From Paenibacillus illinoisensis NBRC 15959 (lineage in GTDB: Bacteria; Bacillota; Bacilli; Paenibacillales; Paenibacillaceae), in the NCBI RefSeq assembly GCF_004000925.1, contig NZ_BIME01000006.1, positions 62,001-126,000 of the forward strand: 64,000 nt of DNA, written 5' to 3'. Of the stretch, positions 17,456-26,889 are shown piece after piece (within the stretch, counting starts at the first letter, position 1; each line of letters opens with the position of its first letter). The position numbers and the translations under genes were made by a program. The notes under the pieces are model-generated. The model was not told the origin of the DNA and ran no database searches. It was given only the letters and a program-made list of their open reading frames with translations.

Positions 17456-17713
17456 GTGCAGCATTCTCCCAATCAAAACGCAGAAGCCCCGAAAAAGGAC
17501 GTTGAATATGGCTTTATCTAGCTTTCGTCAGCCATTCATCAGGCCGAGAAGGACAAATGCTGTGCGCTAACTTGGTTTGAAATGTGGAATCAAACAGGAG
17601 AAGCGGCTGCTTACCAAGAAGTTATACTATTCCAGGAATACCCTGTGAAGTATGTTTGTGGAGTTGTTTTGATCACTTATAAAGAGCTTATTAGAGACAT
17701 GAGGGGAGAGAAA
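17456..17713. other. Upstream region of the HEAT-repeat gene
   Basis: No gene is visible. A possible promoter is TTGTGG near 17656 and TATAAA near 17678, spaced by 16 bp, about 35 bp before the ribosome binding site of the next gene. Confidence 0.35.
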
Positions 17714-20700
17714 ATGATGACAGATAACCATGATCTGATAAATAGAGAACAATTGCTTACAGAGCTCGACTCGCTGGGGTATTCGGAAAGAATGAAACGG
17801 ATGGCACTTCTGGGGCGCCAACGTGCAGGAGATGCGAATTATTCCGCGCTGCTTGTATCCTTGCTCGAAAGCGGCACCGCCTATGAGGCACATCTGGCCT
17901 TGACGGGTGCGGGTGTAGTGAATGATGCTCATGCGGTTGTACTGGCCCTGCAGCATCCCAAGGCAGGTGTTAGGGGCCGGGCGGCTGGACTACTGCCAGA
18001 AGTGGTGACTGACCCGGACTTTTCAATTGAAACCGAAATCACCCTGATGTCATACCACTGCCGCCGCCAATTGCTGCGGAGCATCTTGAATACACATCGT
18101 CAGGATTGGGCAGAGCGGCTGCTGCCGATCGTGCTTAACCGCTGGGGAGCACAAGAAGCGGCCTTGTTACTGGCTGTGTGCAGCGAAGAGACGGTACGCA
18201 GCAGGCTGCCAGAGCTGGGATATGCGTTACTGAACTGGCGGCTCTTAACGAAGTACCACCCCGATCTGGTGGCAGCGTACTTCAAGAATGCTTTACAGCA
18301 TGCAACGCACCGGGAGAAGACCCATGTATGGTGGACGCTCTCTTCCCCGATTGAAATACTGAGTTTTTCTAGACCGGCGATTGTGCTGGAATGTGCGCTT
18401 ACGCTTGGGCCATCGGATACGATTCACCCTGTACTCAAGCAGCAGCTGGGGATTCTGATTCAGGCCAGCCCAGAGGACGTTTTTGAGCTGCTGACACGTG
18501 AGGAGACAAGGGAATATCTTTTGAATCATGGCGTTCCGGCAGGTGTTTTGAAAAAAAGAAAATGGTTCACCACAGCGCAGTGGACGACACTGGCTGCATT
18601 GCTTGCAGATCAGCCTGTGCACCTGGCCAAGGTGCTGGATACCCTTGCGCCGTCACATCGCGAAGCGATCTTTGATGCGACTTATCTGGAAGATGAGCGG
18701 AAGACACGGATTTTCCCTACGCTGCTGCTGGATGTACTGCCACACCAGTTGCGTGACAAGGAAGCTGCCCGCATGCTGGAACTGCGTGACATTCGTGATG
18801 ATCGGGACGCCATGCTCGAAACGACGGCACGGCTTGCCATCGTTCATGCACGGGAGAAGCTTGAACAAGCCGTTCAGGTGTCTAATAGCGACGAGCGTGC
18901 TGCGGCCTATGCCCACCTCGTTCGAAGCACAGCACTTTCCCGGCGTGGTATGGATGAGACGCTGCGCTTCCTGACCCGAATCAAGAATGATCAGGATCCG
19001 GTACGCTTCATGGTTATGGCTCAGCTCTCCAACTGCCCGGCTCCCATGTTCAAGGAAGAGCACATTGACGATCTGACGGTGCTGGTGGATAGCGTGATTG
19101 AAGCCAGAGACACGTCATACGGGACAAGGTCCGCAGTGGAGAGACTGGCTTTTGCCATACTGCGTGAACATGCACTTGAGCCGAAGGGCACCCTATTCAA
19201 GTTTGCTCTGAGAACGTTTGGAAGATTGACGATGCGGGACGGACAGTTTGCATTGTACACGATGGATTGGGATAGCATACCGAGTTCTGCTCTTGAGGCG
19301 TTATTCGATGAGATCTATGCCTTTGGTGTGGAAGCGAACAAGCGCGAAAACACGAGCGTGATTCTGCGCATGGCAGACTTGTTCGGAAAAGCCGTGGATC
19401 GGTTGCCGAAGCTCCAGCTTCTGCTGGAAGAACTGCTGCAGGCCAAAACGGTGTCTCCACAGGCAGTCCATTACTGGCTGGCACCCTATAAAACCCGGGA
19501 TACAAGGGTTAGAGAATTGCTGGACAAAGACCCATCCTTCATCTCATTCCATGACGTATTCTTGCATCTGCATCTGAAGCGTCAGGAGTGGCTGGACCCG
19601 TTTATCTCGGGGGAAATCATCAAAGGCAAGCATTTATCGGGAAAAACAATTTATGTTGTGCCTGCGCATAACGGGTTCCATCGGTGGCTGCCGCGTCAGC
19701 AAAAGGCATTCGCTTCCCTGCTGGAACGGGTGGCACTCGACGCCAAACGAAGCTTCCATGAACGTGCATCCGCGATGCGCAGCTTAGCCAGCATGCCAGA
19801 TTATAGTTCCGACCAACTGGAAGTCCTATTGCAGGATGAGGAAGTGCATGTTGTGGAGGCAGCGCTGTATGCGTACTCGTTATGGGAAGAGCCTGAGAAG
19901 GCACTGCCTGTATTGCTAAACAACCTGGATGGAGACCGGGCCCGGGTAGCCATGTACTCGATTCCAAGATGCATGCGCAGGGTCAGTCCGGTGATGTTGA
20001 CGTCCATGCTGTCCGACCTGCTCCATCGGGAGAAATTGAAGATCACGGTAAGAAAAGAGGCCATTAGGCTGCTTGGGGCTTATAAAAGTGAGGAGAGCAT
20101 GGCACTTCTCATCCGTGAATACAAGAAACCGAATGTACACAAGGACGTGATGATCGCCATAGGCCATGCGGCCAGACAATGGCTGGATGATGAACGCAGC
20201 TGGGCCATGATGAGTGCCATGGCTGCTTCCCCGCAGCGCGATATCGCACGAAGCCTACTTAACCAGTATTCTGGCGGTATTCCCGTAGAAGCCCGGCCAA
20301 GGTATTTGCAATTGATTATCGAGATCTCCGGACATGCCGATCCGGTTGTGGCCAGAGAGGCATTCCAAGCGATGAGCCACTGGGTGAATGGAAGTGAAGA
20401 GAAGGTGGCAGCTTCGGCCAGCAAAACGATTCTGGATCTGGAGGACAATGCCAGGTGGAAGGCAGCGATGGATACACTAATTACGGCTTGTCGTGACGGA
20501 AAGGTGAATGATCAGGTCATTAACGTTTGCACACAATTGGCGGGCACGGAGACAAGATCCGAATGGAATGCCGCTTTGGAGAGAGACCTTCCAGAACGGC
20601 AGCGTCTGGTCGCATTGATAGACAAGCTAATCTCATTGCCTCCACTTACGAAGCGGGGACTCGTTCCTTTATATACAGGCATCATTGCTGCTCTTCAATC

Positions 20701-21088
20701 CCAAGAAACTCTGAAACCGGCCGTGATCAAGTTACATTTGGCATTTATGGAATGGAACGAGGTGGATCAGGCCGCCCTGCAATTGGACCCTGTGATTCAA
20801 ATGGTGGACAAGCATCCGTATCTATTGGATGTGGCCTACAGGCAGATCAATCGTGCAGCTAATGCCAGTCAGGCATATTGGAAACCGGAGGCGATTCTGG
20901 ATCTGGTGGACCAACTGAGAGGCCAGCAGCAAATTGCGGCCCAGTATCTTGGGCTTTCCCTGCTGAAGATTGCGGGAACCGCATTACGGTGGAATCAGGC
21001 TTGTGCCGAACGTTTGAGAGCATACCGGAATCATGAGCATGATGCCATCCGTATGGCGGCATTGGATATTTGGACGGTGCTTGAATAG
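17714..21088 (+). CDS. Very large HEAT/Armadillo-type repeat protein of unknown function
   Basis: A 1124-residue, helix-only soluble protein. The start at 17714 (MMTDNHDLI) follows GAGGGGAGAG; the in-frame ATG at 17582 has no ribosome binding site. Along its length it shows tandem helical pairs with HEAT-like phrases: HPKAGVRGRAAGLLPEVV near the start, SFHERASAMRSLASMPD, EVHVVEAALYAYSLWEEPE, KITVRKEAIRLLGAYKSEES, HADPVVAREAFQAMSHW and a final HDAIRMAALDIWTVL. No catalytic motif, signal or membrane segment is visible. The protein is probably a scaffold. It is followed, 104 bp on, by an ATPase gene on the same strand. Confidence 0.85.
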   Translation: MMTDNHDLINREQLLTELDSLGYSERMKRMALLGRQRAGDANYSALLVSLLESGTAYEAHLALTGAGVVNDAHAVVLALQHPKAGVRGRAAGLLPEVVTDPDFSIETEITLMSYHCRRQLLRSILNTHRQDWAERLLPIVLNRWGAQEAALLLAVCSEETVRSRLPELGYALLNWRLLTKYHPDLVAAYFKNALQHATHREKTHVWWTLSSPIEILSFSRPAIVLECALTLGPSDTIHPVLKQQLGILIQASPEDVFELLTREETREYLLNHGVPAGVLKKRKWFTTAQWTTLAALLADQPVHLAKVLDTLAPSHREAIFDATYLEDERKTRIFPTLLLDVLPHQLRDKEAARMLELRDIRDDRDAMLETTARLAIVHAREKLEQAVQVSNSDERAAAYAHLVRSTALSRRGMDETLRFLTRIKNDQDPVRFMVMAQLSNCPAPMFKEEHIDDLTVLVDSVIEARDTSYGTRSAVERLAFAILREHALEPKGTLFKFALRTFGRLTMRDGQFALYTMDWDSIPSSALEALFDEIYAFGVEANKRENTSVILRMADLFGKAVDRLPKLQLLLEELLQAKTVSPQAVHYWLAPYKTRDTRVRELLDKDPSFISFHDVFLHLHLKRQEWLDPFISGEIIKGKHLSGKTIYVVPAHNGFHRWLPRQQKAFASLLERVALDAKRSFHERASAMRSLASMPDYSSDQLEVLLQDEEVHVVEAALYAYSLWEEPEKALPVLLNNLDGDRARVAMYSIPRCMRRVSPVMLTSMLSDLLHREKLKITVRKEAIRLLGAYKSEESMALLIREYKKPNVHKDVMIAIGHAARQWLDDERSWAMMSAMAASPQRDIARSLLNQYSGGIPVEARPRYLQLIIEISGHADPVVAREAFQAMSHWVNGSEEKVAASASKTILDLEDNARWKAAMDTLITACRDGKVNDQVINVCTQLAGTETRSEWNAALERDLPERQRLVALIDKLISLPPLTKRGLVPLYTGIIAALQSQETLKPAVIKLHLAFMEWNEVDQAALQLDPVIQMVDKHPYLLDVAYRQINRAANASQAYWKPEAILDLVDQLRGQQQIAAQYLGLSLLKIAGTALRWNQACAERLRAYRNHEHDAIRMAALDIWTVLE

Positions 21089-21192
21089 AAAAGTGGTCCG
21101 GGACGGATGGTTATATGGATAGATTATTAATAATGAATATCATAAATTAAAATAAATTGAGGCTTATCATTTTCCGGGAGGGGAGCGAGACG

Positions 21193-22002
21193 ATGCTGCA
21201 TTTAAGTAACTTCAAACTCTCTTCTGTCATTTCCAGCAACCCGAATATCTATCCGGATCATGTGTTTAGGCACATAGCAGGGGAGGTTCTGCTGTTTGAC
21301 CGAATCACGGTACTCCACGGCAGTAATGGCTCCGGCAAATCCACTTTGCTGAATCTGATTGCGAACAAAGTGGGAGTGGCGGGCGCTGAGCGAATGTCCA
21401 CTTATGGACACAGCATCTATGTTCAGCGGTTTATTGAGGAAAGCAGCTATCAACTTGGGCAGGATGAACAGGAGCGTCCCTTATATAAGCTGCCCGAGGG
21501 AAGTCGGTACATCAAGTCAGAGGATCTGCTATATGAAATCAAGAAAATACAGCAGGAAAGCGTGCTTCGCAAAGGGCTGCTTCATGAGCAATTCGTACAG
21601 GGAAAGAGCAAGGCTGAGGTCGAAGAGCTGGAGCGGTCGTATGCTTTTGACAAAAGGATGGATATCATTCGATTCTCGCAGGAGAAGTATTCGAACGGGG
21701 AAAGCTCGATGCAGTTTTTTGAGGAGCATTTGCTTCCCGGGCAGCTGTATTTACTGGATGAACCTGAAACGTCATTGTCTCCCGCGAATCAAATCAAGCT
21801 GGCTGAACAAATGAATGATCTGGCACGTTATTTCGACAGTCAATTCATTATTGCCACGCATTCTCCCTTTGTTCTGGGCACACTTCATGCGAAGATCTAC
21901 AATCTCGATGCCAGCATGCTGCAGACGGCAGAGTGGTATGAGCTGGACAATGTACGATTCTTTTACGAGTTTTTTCATAAGCATCAGCGGTTGTTTGAAT
22001 GA
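21193..22002 (+). CDS. AAA/ABC-type predicted ATPase
   Basis: A 269-residue soluble ATPase of the COG3910-like group (SMC/ABC-like ATPase without membrane partner). The ATG at 21193 (MLHLSNFKL) follows GGGAGGGG; an in-frame TTG at 21157 is less likely. Walker A is GSNGSGKSTLL (about residues 45-55), the signature-like segment is SNGESSMQFFEEH, Walker B is LYLLDEPETSLSP, and the switch histidine is in IATHSPF. The insert between Walker A and the signature is short, without a long coiled coil, so this is not an SMC protein. Role unknown. Confidence 0.88.
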   Translation: MLHLSNFKLSSVISSNPNIYPDHVFRHIAGEVLLFDRITVLHGSNGSGKSTLLNLIANKVGVAGAERMSTYGHSIYVQRFIEESSYQLGQDEQERPLYKLPEGSRYIKSEDLLYEIKKIQQESVLRKGLLHEQFVQGKSKAEVEELERSYAFDKRMDIIRFSQEKYSNGESSMQFFEEHLLPGQLYLLDEPETSLSPANQIKLAEQMNDLARYFDSQFIIATHSPFVLGTLHAKIYNLDASMLQTAEWYELDNVRFFYEFFHKHQRLFE

Positions 22003-22021
22003 ATAGGTGTAACATTCTAGT

Positions 22022-22053
22022 AGAGGTATCCTGATGTCAGGGTACCTCTTTTT
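22022..22053 (+). terminator. Terminator of the ATPase gene
   Basis: Stem AGAGGTATCCTGA / TCAGGGTACCTCT with one mismatch and a T5 tail. Confidence 0.85.
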
Positions 22054-22195
22054 GCTATACATTTTATCAGGTTAGAGCCATATGGAACTCTTATGCACTC
22101 CTCTGCAATCTACTAATTCATTCCAGCCCAAATCTGCGAGGATATTGTCCCACTTGAATTTTGGCCGTATAACATTGAAATAAAAAGCTGACATA

Positions 22196-22257
22196 GCAAT
22201 TAATTGCATTGATTTTTATGCAGATAATTGTATAATCTACTTAATTAACGTTAATTA
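22196..22257 (+). promoter_or_regulatory. Promoter and palindromic operator of the TetR-NCS1-DUF917-HyuA operon
   Basis: TTGATT (22209-22214) and TATAAT (22231-22236) are spaced by 16 bp. Just after the -10 box lies a perfect 16-bp palindrome TAATTAACGTTAATTA (22242-22257), covering the expected transcription start. A second palindrome, GCAATTAATTGC (22196-22207), abuts the -35 box. Autorepression by the TetR protein encoded first in the operon is the natural reading. Confidence 0.7.
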
Positions 22258-22273
22258 GAATGGAGAAAAGGGG

Positions 22274-22861
22274 ATGACCATGACCAGAACGAAGCTGAAG
22301 GAAGCCGCGCTGAGATTATTTGGGCAGAAGGGCTACGATGGGACGGCATTATCAGAAATTGCGAAGGAGGTCGGCGTCAAAACTCCGGCAATCTACGCCT
22401 TTTTTGAGAGCAAGGAAGATCTGTTCATGACGGTCTTCGAAGAATCGATGAGCGCCTACAACGAATATATCCAAGCGATGGCGGAAACCAGCAAGGGAAT
22501 GAATACGGAGAAAAAACTGCATGCGCTGCTGCTTCGCCAATACGATTTTCACCGAAACAAAACAGAGCTTGCCGTGTTTGCCTTCCGGTATTTGATTTTT
22601 CCGCCGGATTTCCTATTGGAAAGAATGCAGGAGGCATTCGGACGTTTCGATACATTGCTGAGCAGCATTATCGGCGAGATCATGCAGGAAGGTCTGGATC
22701 GCGGCGATTTGGCTGCCGTTCCGATGGAGACGCTGGTGGATTCGTTCCTCACCTTGATGGACGGGCTGGGCATGCAATATTACTACTATAAATCGCCGGA
22801 GCTGTTCGAACGGAAACTGAAACATGCCTTTGAGATGTTCTGGAGATCCGTCGCAGCATAG
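22274..22861 (+). CDS. TetR/AcrR family transcriptional regulator
   Basis: A 195-residue repressor. The N-terminal helix-turn-helix (ALRLFGQKGYDGTALSEIAK, VGVKTPAIYAFFESKEDLF) spans about residues 8-54 and has the typical TetR end YxxFxSKEDLF. The rest is the all-helical ligand and dimer domain. It is the first gene of an operon with an NCS1 permease, a DUF917 protein and a HyuA-like protein, 38 bp before the permease. The palindromes around the promoter are likely its operators. The inducer is probably the substrate taken up or processed by the operon. Confidence 0.92.
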   Translation: MTMTRTKLKEAALRLFGQKGYDGTALSEIAKEVGVKTPAIYAFFESKEDLFMTVFEESMSAYNEYIQAMAETSKGMNTEKKLHALLLRQYDFHRNKTELAVFAFRYLIFPPDFLLERMQEAFGRFDTLLSSIIGEIMQEGLDRGDLAAVPMETLVDSFLTLMDGLGMQYYYYKSPELFERKLKHAFEMFWRSVAA

Positions 22862-22899
22862 GCAATCAACAAGATTGTACAGAAAGCAGAGGGTGGAAC

Positions 22900-24189
22900 A
22901 TGAGCAACGATACGAAAATAGAAGATTACGAACGGGAACCCGTACCTCAGCATTTACGAAAATCATGGCTGTCGATGGCGCTTGTCTGGATTGCGATCGG
23001 GATCGACCTGTCCGCCATGTTTCTGGGGGCACAGCTCGGCGCAGGCATGAGCATTGGTGACTCGCTTACTGCGGTCATCGTTGGTTCAATCATTTTGGGT
23101 ATTATCGGGGCTGTGTGCGCCTATGTTGGGGCCAAAACAGGTCTGTCGACGGCCATGATCAGCCGGTTTCTGTTCGGAAACAAAGGGGCTCTTATAGTCT
23201 CCGTCATTCTCGGTATTTCATCGCTGGGCTGGTTCGGCGTACAGGTTGGCTTCTTCGCAACCAACTTCCAAACGGCGCTAAGCGAGCTGTGGGGTTGGCA
23301 TTGGTCACTCTGGGTACTATCGATCATTGGCGGACTGCTCATGATGTCCACGGCAATCTGGGGCTACCGTGCGATTGAAAAACTAAGCGTCTGGTCGGTA
23401 CCGCTGCTGGTCGTGTTTATTATTGTCGCGCTGGTCATGGCGCTGAACGGCGAAGGTGGCAGCACGGTTTGGGCACCTTTTGAAGGTGAAGCCCTGCCGA
23501 TGGGAACGGCAATATCGCTGGTTATCGGAATCTTTATCCTGGGTACAGCATTGTCTCCTGACATTGCACGCTGGGCCAAGACACCTAAGCATGCGATTAC
23601 CGCAGCATTTGTCGGTTTCTTTGTCGGCAACAGCTTCATGACGATCATTGCCATTTTCTTGTCACGGGCGATGGATTCCGACGATCTGACGGGCATTTTC
23701 CTAACGCTCGGACTTGGTATTCCCGCCATTATCGTGCTGACACTGGCACAATGGACAACCAATACCAACAATTTGTATTCCGCAGGACTGGGTTTCTCGG
23801 TCGTATTCAGACGGGTGCCGAAGTCCGTCATTACCATCATTGCAGGCTTGATTGCAACAGCACTCGCTTGCTTCGGCATTTATGACCGTTTCACAACGTT
23901 CCTGACATATATTACGATGCTTGTTGCACCGCTGGGCGGTATATATACGGCAGAGTATTTGCTGGTGAACAAAAACAGATTCTCGTTTGAAGGGCTGGAC
24001 AGCAACCGGAGCTGGATTCCTCGCTCCATCGTGGTATGGGTCCTTGCCACATTCTTCGGATTCATGACAACGATGGCTCCGGATGGACTTGGTTGGTTCC
24101 AGGTGACGCAGGTTCCGGCGCTGGACAGCTTCTTGATGGCATTTATCGTACAAGCCATCATAGGCAAATGGGTAGTAAAGAAGGGATGA
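22900..24189 (+). CDS. NCS1 family cytosine/hydantoin-type permease (CodB-like)
   Basis: A 429-residue integral membrane transporter with about 12 hydrophobic segments. The opening VPQHLRKSWLSMALVWIAIG, the glycine-rich helix FLGAQLGAGMSIGDSL and the central GTALSPDIARWAKTPKHA are CodB/NCS1 hallmarks. NCS1 transporters carry nucleobases and related compounds such as cytosine, allantoin or hydantoins with Na+ or H+. The coupling to DUF917 and HyuA genes points to a hydantoin-like or pyrimidine-derived substrate, but this is inference. The RBS AGAGGGTGG precedes the ATG; the next gene starts four bases after the stop. Confidence 0.92.
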   Translation: MSNDTKIEDYEREPVPQHLRKSWLSMALVWIAIGIDLSAMFLGAQLGAGMSIGDSLTAVIVGSIILGIIGAVCAYVGAKTGLSTAMISRFLFGNKGALIVSVILGISSLGWFGVQVGFFATNFQTALSELWGWHWSLWVLSIIGGLLMMSTAIWGYRAIEKLSVWSVPLLVVFIIVALVMALNGEGGSTVWAPFEGEALPMGTAISLVIGIFILGTALSPDIARWAKTPKHAITAAFVGFFVGNSFMTIIAIFLSRAMDSDDLTGIFLTLGLGIPAIIVLTLAQWTTNTNNLYSAGLGFSVVFRRVPKSVITIIAGLIATALACFGIYDRFTTFLTYITMLVAPLGGIYTAEYLLVNKNRFSFEGLDSNRSWIPRSIVVWVLATFFGFMTTMAPDGLGWFQVTQVPALDSFLMAFIVQAIIGKWVVKKG

Positions 24190-24193
24190 AAGC

Positions 24194-25309
24194 ATGAACA
24201 AGGCAGCAAGATTAACTACACTTGATGAACAGGCTATTGAATATATTGCAATTGGCGCAGCGGTGCTGGGCACAGGCGGCGGGGGCGACCCGCATGTCGG
24301 TAAACTGATTGCCATGGAGGCCATCCGCAAGCATGGGCCGGTCCGAATCGTACAGCTTGAAGAACTGGATGATGAAGGACTTATCGTACCGGTATCGATG
24401 ATTGGTGCACCTACGGTGATGCTGGAGAAAATCCCTTCGGCAGAACAGCTGACCAAGCCGCTGGATCTGATGGAAAGAGAACTGGGCCGCAAAGTGGATG
24501 CTGTCATGCCGATCGAGGTCGGTGGCGGCAACTCACTCGTTCCGGTCATTGCGGCGGCGCAGCGCGGAATTCCGCTTGTAGACGCCGATGCGATGGGGCG
24601 GGCTTTTCCTGAATCGCAGATGGTCACGTTCCATCTGGAAGGCATCCCGTGCAGTCCGGTAGCGATGGCGGACGAGCGGGGTAACAGCGCTTTGATGCAT
24701 ACGATTGATGGCGTATGGGAAGAGCGCATGGCGCGTGCGCTGACCGTAGAGATGGGTGGTTCTGCTTCCATCTGCGATTATCCGGTATCCGGTGCGCAGG
24801 CGAAGCAGAGCGCCATCGGGGGTACGCTGACGCTCGCTTATGAGATCGGGCGGACGCTGTTCGAAGCGAAGCAGGAGAAGCTGAATCCTGTGCATGAACT
24901 GCTCACGAAGCTGCACGGACATGCCCTGTTTCATGGCAAGGCCGTGGATATCCGCCGCCGTATGGATGGCGGTTTTACGCGCGGTGAAGCAGTATTTGAA
25001 GGCACCGGGGAGAACAAGGGAAAAACGATGCGGCTGTTTTTCCAAAATGAGTTCCTGCTCGCCACCGTTGATGACCAACCACTCGCCATTACCCCTGACC
25101 TGATCACGCTGTTGGATCAAGATACGGGTATGCCGGTAACGACGGAAAATCTGAAGTATGGTGCCCGGGTGACGGTAGCAGGCTTGCCATGCGATGACAA
25201 ATGGCGTACACCAAAAGGTATTGAGACGGCGGGGCCGCGATACTTCGGATATGATTTCGACTATGTGCCGATTGAGACGTTGGTTTTGAAAGGAGGTGCG
25301 GCGCAATGA
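24194..25309 (+). CDS. DUF917 domain-containing protein
   Basis: A 371-residue cytoplasmic protein covering DUF917 over its full length. Visible family features are the glycine-rich GAAVLGTGGGGDPHVGK near the N-terminus (about residues 17-33), PIEVGGGNS (around 100) and VDADAMGRAFPESQM. DUF917 genes recur next to hydantoinase/oxoprolinase-type proteins and nucleobase permeases. No catalytic role has been firmly established to my knowledge. The gene begins four bases after the permease and overlaps the HyuA-like gene by four bases, so the three products are probably made together. Confidence 0.9.
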   Translation: MNKAARLTTLDEQAIEYIAIGAAVLGTGGGGDPHVGKLIAMEAIRKHGPVRIVQLEELDDEGLIVPVSMIGAPTVMLEKIPSAEQLTKPLDLMERELGRKVDAVMPIEVGGGNSLVPVIAAAQRGIPLVDADAMGRAFPESQMVTFHLEGIPCSPVAMADERGNSALMHTIDGVWEERMARALTVEMGGSASICDYPVSGAQAKQSAIGGTLTLAYEIGRTLFEAKQEKLNPVHELLTKLHGHALFHGKAVDIRRRMDGGFTRGEAVFEGTGENKGKTMRLFFQNEFLLATVDDQPLAITPDLITLLDQDTGMPVTTENLKYGARVTVAGLPCDDKWRTPKGIETAGPRYFGYDFDYVPIETLVLKGGAAQ

Positions 25310-26889
25310 CCAAGGGTATTATGACTGAAACAAACACAAACCAGGTGTACCGGATCGGCATTGATGTGGGTGGAACGAATACGGACGCCGCCCTGCTGGA
25401 TTCCAACTTGCACTGCGTGCACAAGGTCAAGGTCCATACGACTGCTGACGTGAACGAAGGCATTGTGGAGGCTGTTCGCCGCCTGCTGCAGGAGAGCGGC
25501 GTAAATGGAGCAGACATTCGCTACGCGATGCTTGGCACTACGCACTGCACGAATGCGATCGTGGAGCGCAAGCATCTCGGCCGGGTCGGCCTGATTCGTA
25601 TCGGCGCTCCGGCAACGACAGCCGTTCCGCCGCTTGCTGGCTGGGACGAATCGCTGCGCGCGGCGGTAGGACCACATAGCTATATCGCCTCTGGGGGTTA
25701 TGAGTATGATGGACGTAAGATTGCGAGTCTGGATGAAGCTGAGATTGCTGAACTGGCCAACCGAATGAAGGGCGAAGTTGACGCTGTAGCGGTGTGTGGG
25801 GTCTTTGCCCCAGTGAACCGTGACCAAGAAAAGCGGGTTGGCGAGATCATCCGCGAGGTGCTGGGTGCTGACATGCCAGTTACCTATTCCAGTGAGATTG
25901 GCAGCATCGGACTCCTTGAGCGGGAGAATGCATCTGTGCTGAACGCGGCGCTGCTGCAAGTCATTGCGGGTGTCGTGCGCGGCTTTGAAGAAGCGCTGAA
26001 CGGCTTCGGCATCCATGCGCAGCTGTACATTTGCCAGAATGACGGCACGTTGATGAAGAGCGAATATGCGCTCCGTTATCCGATTCTGACGATTGCCTGC
26101 GGACCGACGAATTCCATTCGGGGCGCTGCACACCTGTCCGGTCTGACGGATGCGCTGGTCGTTGACATTGGCGGTACAACAACGGATATTGGTGTGCTTG
26201 TGCAAGGCTTCCCACGCCAGTCCTCGGCTGCGGTGGATATCGGAGGCATTCGTACGAATTTTCGGATGCCGGACATTTTGTCCATTGGTCTCGGCGGTGG
26301 AACCATTGTCCGATTGGATGACGCTGGCGGCGTATCGGTTGGTCCGGATAGCGTTGGCTATGAGCTGACGAAACGGGCCCGCATCTTCGGCGGTGATACA
26401 CTGACAACGACGGACGTGGCGGTGAAGCTGGGCCGGGCCGTATGGCCGGGCACCAACGCGGATGCGGTGGACGAAGCCGTATGCCTCAAGGTGGATGCAG
26501 TCATGCAGCAGAGCCTGGAGGACGCCATTGACCGGATGAAAACGAGTGCTGATCCGGTAGATGTCATTCTGGTCGGCGGCGGCAGCCTGCTGGTGCCGGA
26601 GACGCTCGCTGGGGCGAGCCGAATCATCCGGCCAGACAACTATGATGCGGCGAATGCGATCGGCGCAGCACTGGGAGAGGTTAGCGGCGAGTCGGAGCGT
26701 ATCTATTCACTGGACGACTGGAAATATGACGACGTCATGCAGGATGCCAAGGAAAGCGCCGTGAACGAGGCGACTGCAGCTGGCGCGAACCCGGAGACGG
26801 TACAGATTGTGTCCGTCGAGGACATTCCGATTGCCTATTTGCCAGGCAACGCACTGCTCGTGAAAGTGAAGGCTGCGGGTAAGTTGTAA
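25306..26889 (+). CDS. Hydantoinase/oxoprolinase (HyuA) family protein
   Basis: A 527-residue ASKHA-fold protein. The ATP-binding phosphate loop IGIDVGGTNTDAALLD (residues about 14-29) and the second loop VVDIGGTTTDIGVLV are diagnostic, as are GTTHCTNAIVERK and the adenosine motif ILVGGGSLLVPE. Family members are ATP-dependent hydrolases of cyclic amides, such as N-methylhydantoinase and 5-oxoprolinase. This one is shorter than the ~700-residue HyuA and has no HyuB partner nearby, so its exact reaction is open. A full AAAGGAGGTG ribosome binding site lies inside the end of the DUF917 gene. Last gene of the operon. Confidence 0.9.
   Translation: MTKGIMTETNTNQVYRIGIDVGGTNTDAALLDSNLHCVHKVKVHTTADVNEGIVEAVRRLLQESGVNGADIRYAMLGTTHCTNAIVERKHLGRVGLIRIGAPATTAVPPLAGWDESLRAAVGPHSYIASGGYEYDGRKIASLDEAEIAELANRMKGEVDAVAVCGVFAPVNRDQEKRVGEIIREVLGADMPVTYSSEIGSIGLLERENASVLNAALLQVIAGVVRGFEEALNGFGIHAQLYICQNDGTLMKSEYALRYPILTIACGPTNSIRGAAHLSGLTDALVVDIGGTTTDIGVLVQGFPRQSSAAVDIGGIRTNFRMPDILSIGLGGGTIVRLDDAGGVSVGPDSVGYELTKRARIFGGDTLTTTDVAVKLGRAVWPGTNADAVDEAVCLKVDAVMQQSLEDAIDRMKTSADPVDVILVGGGSLLVPETLAGASRIIRPDNYDAANAIGAALGEVSGESERIYSLDDWKYDDVMQDAKESAVNEATAAGANPETVQIVSVEDIPIAYLPGNALLVKVKAAGKL

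Noticed and set aside
17582..17713. Longer start for the HEAT-repeat protein at 17582
   Set aside because: No ribosome binding site upstream of 17582, whereas GAGGGGAGAG directly precedes the ATG at 17714.
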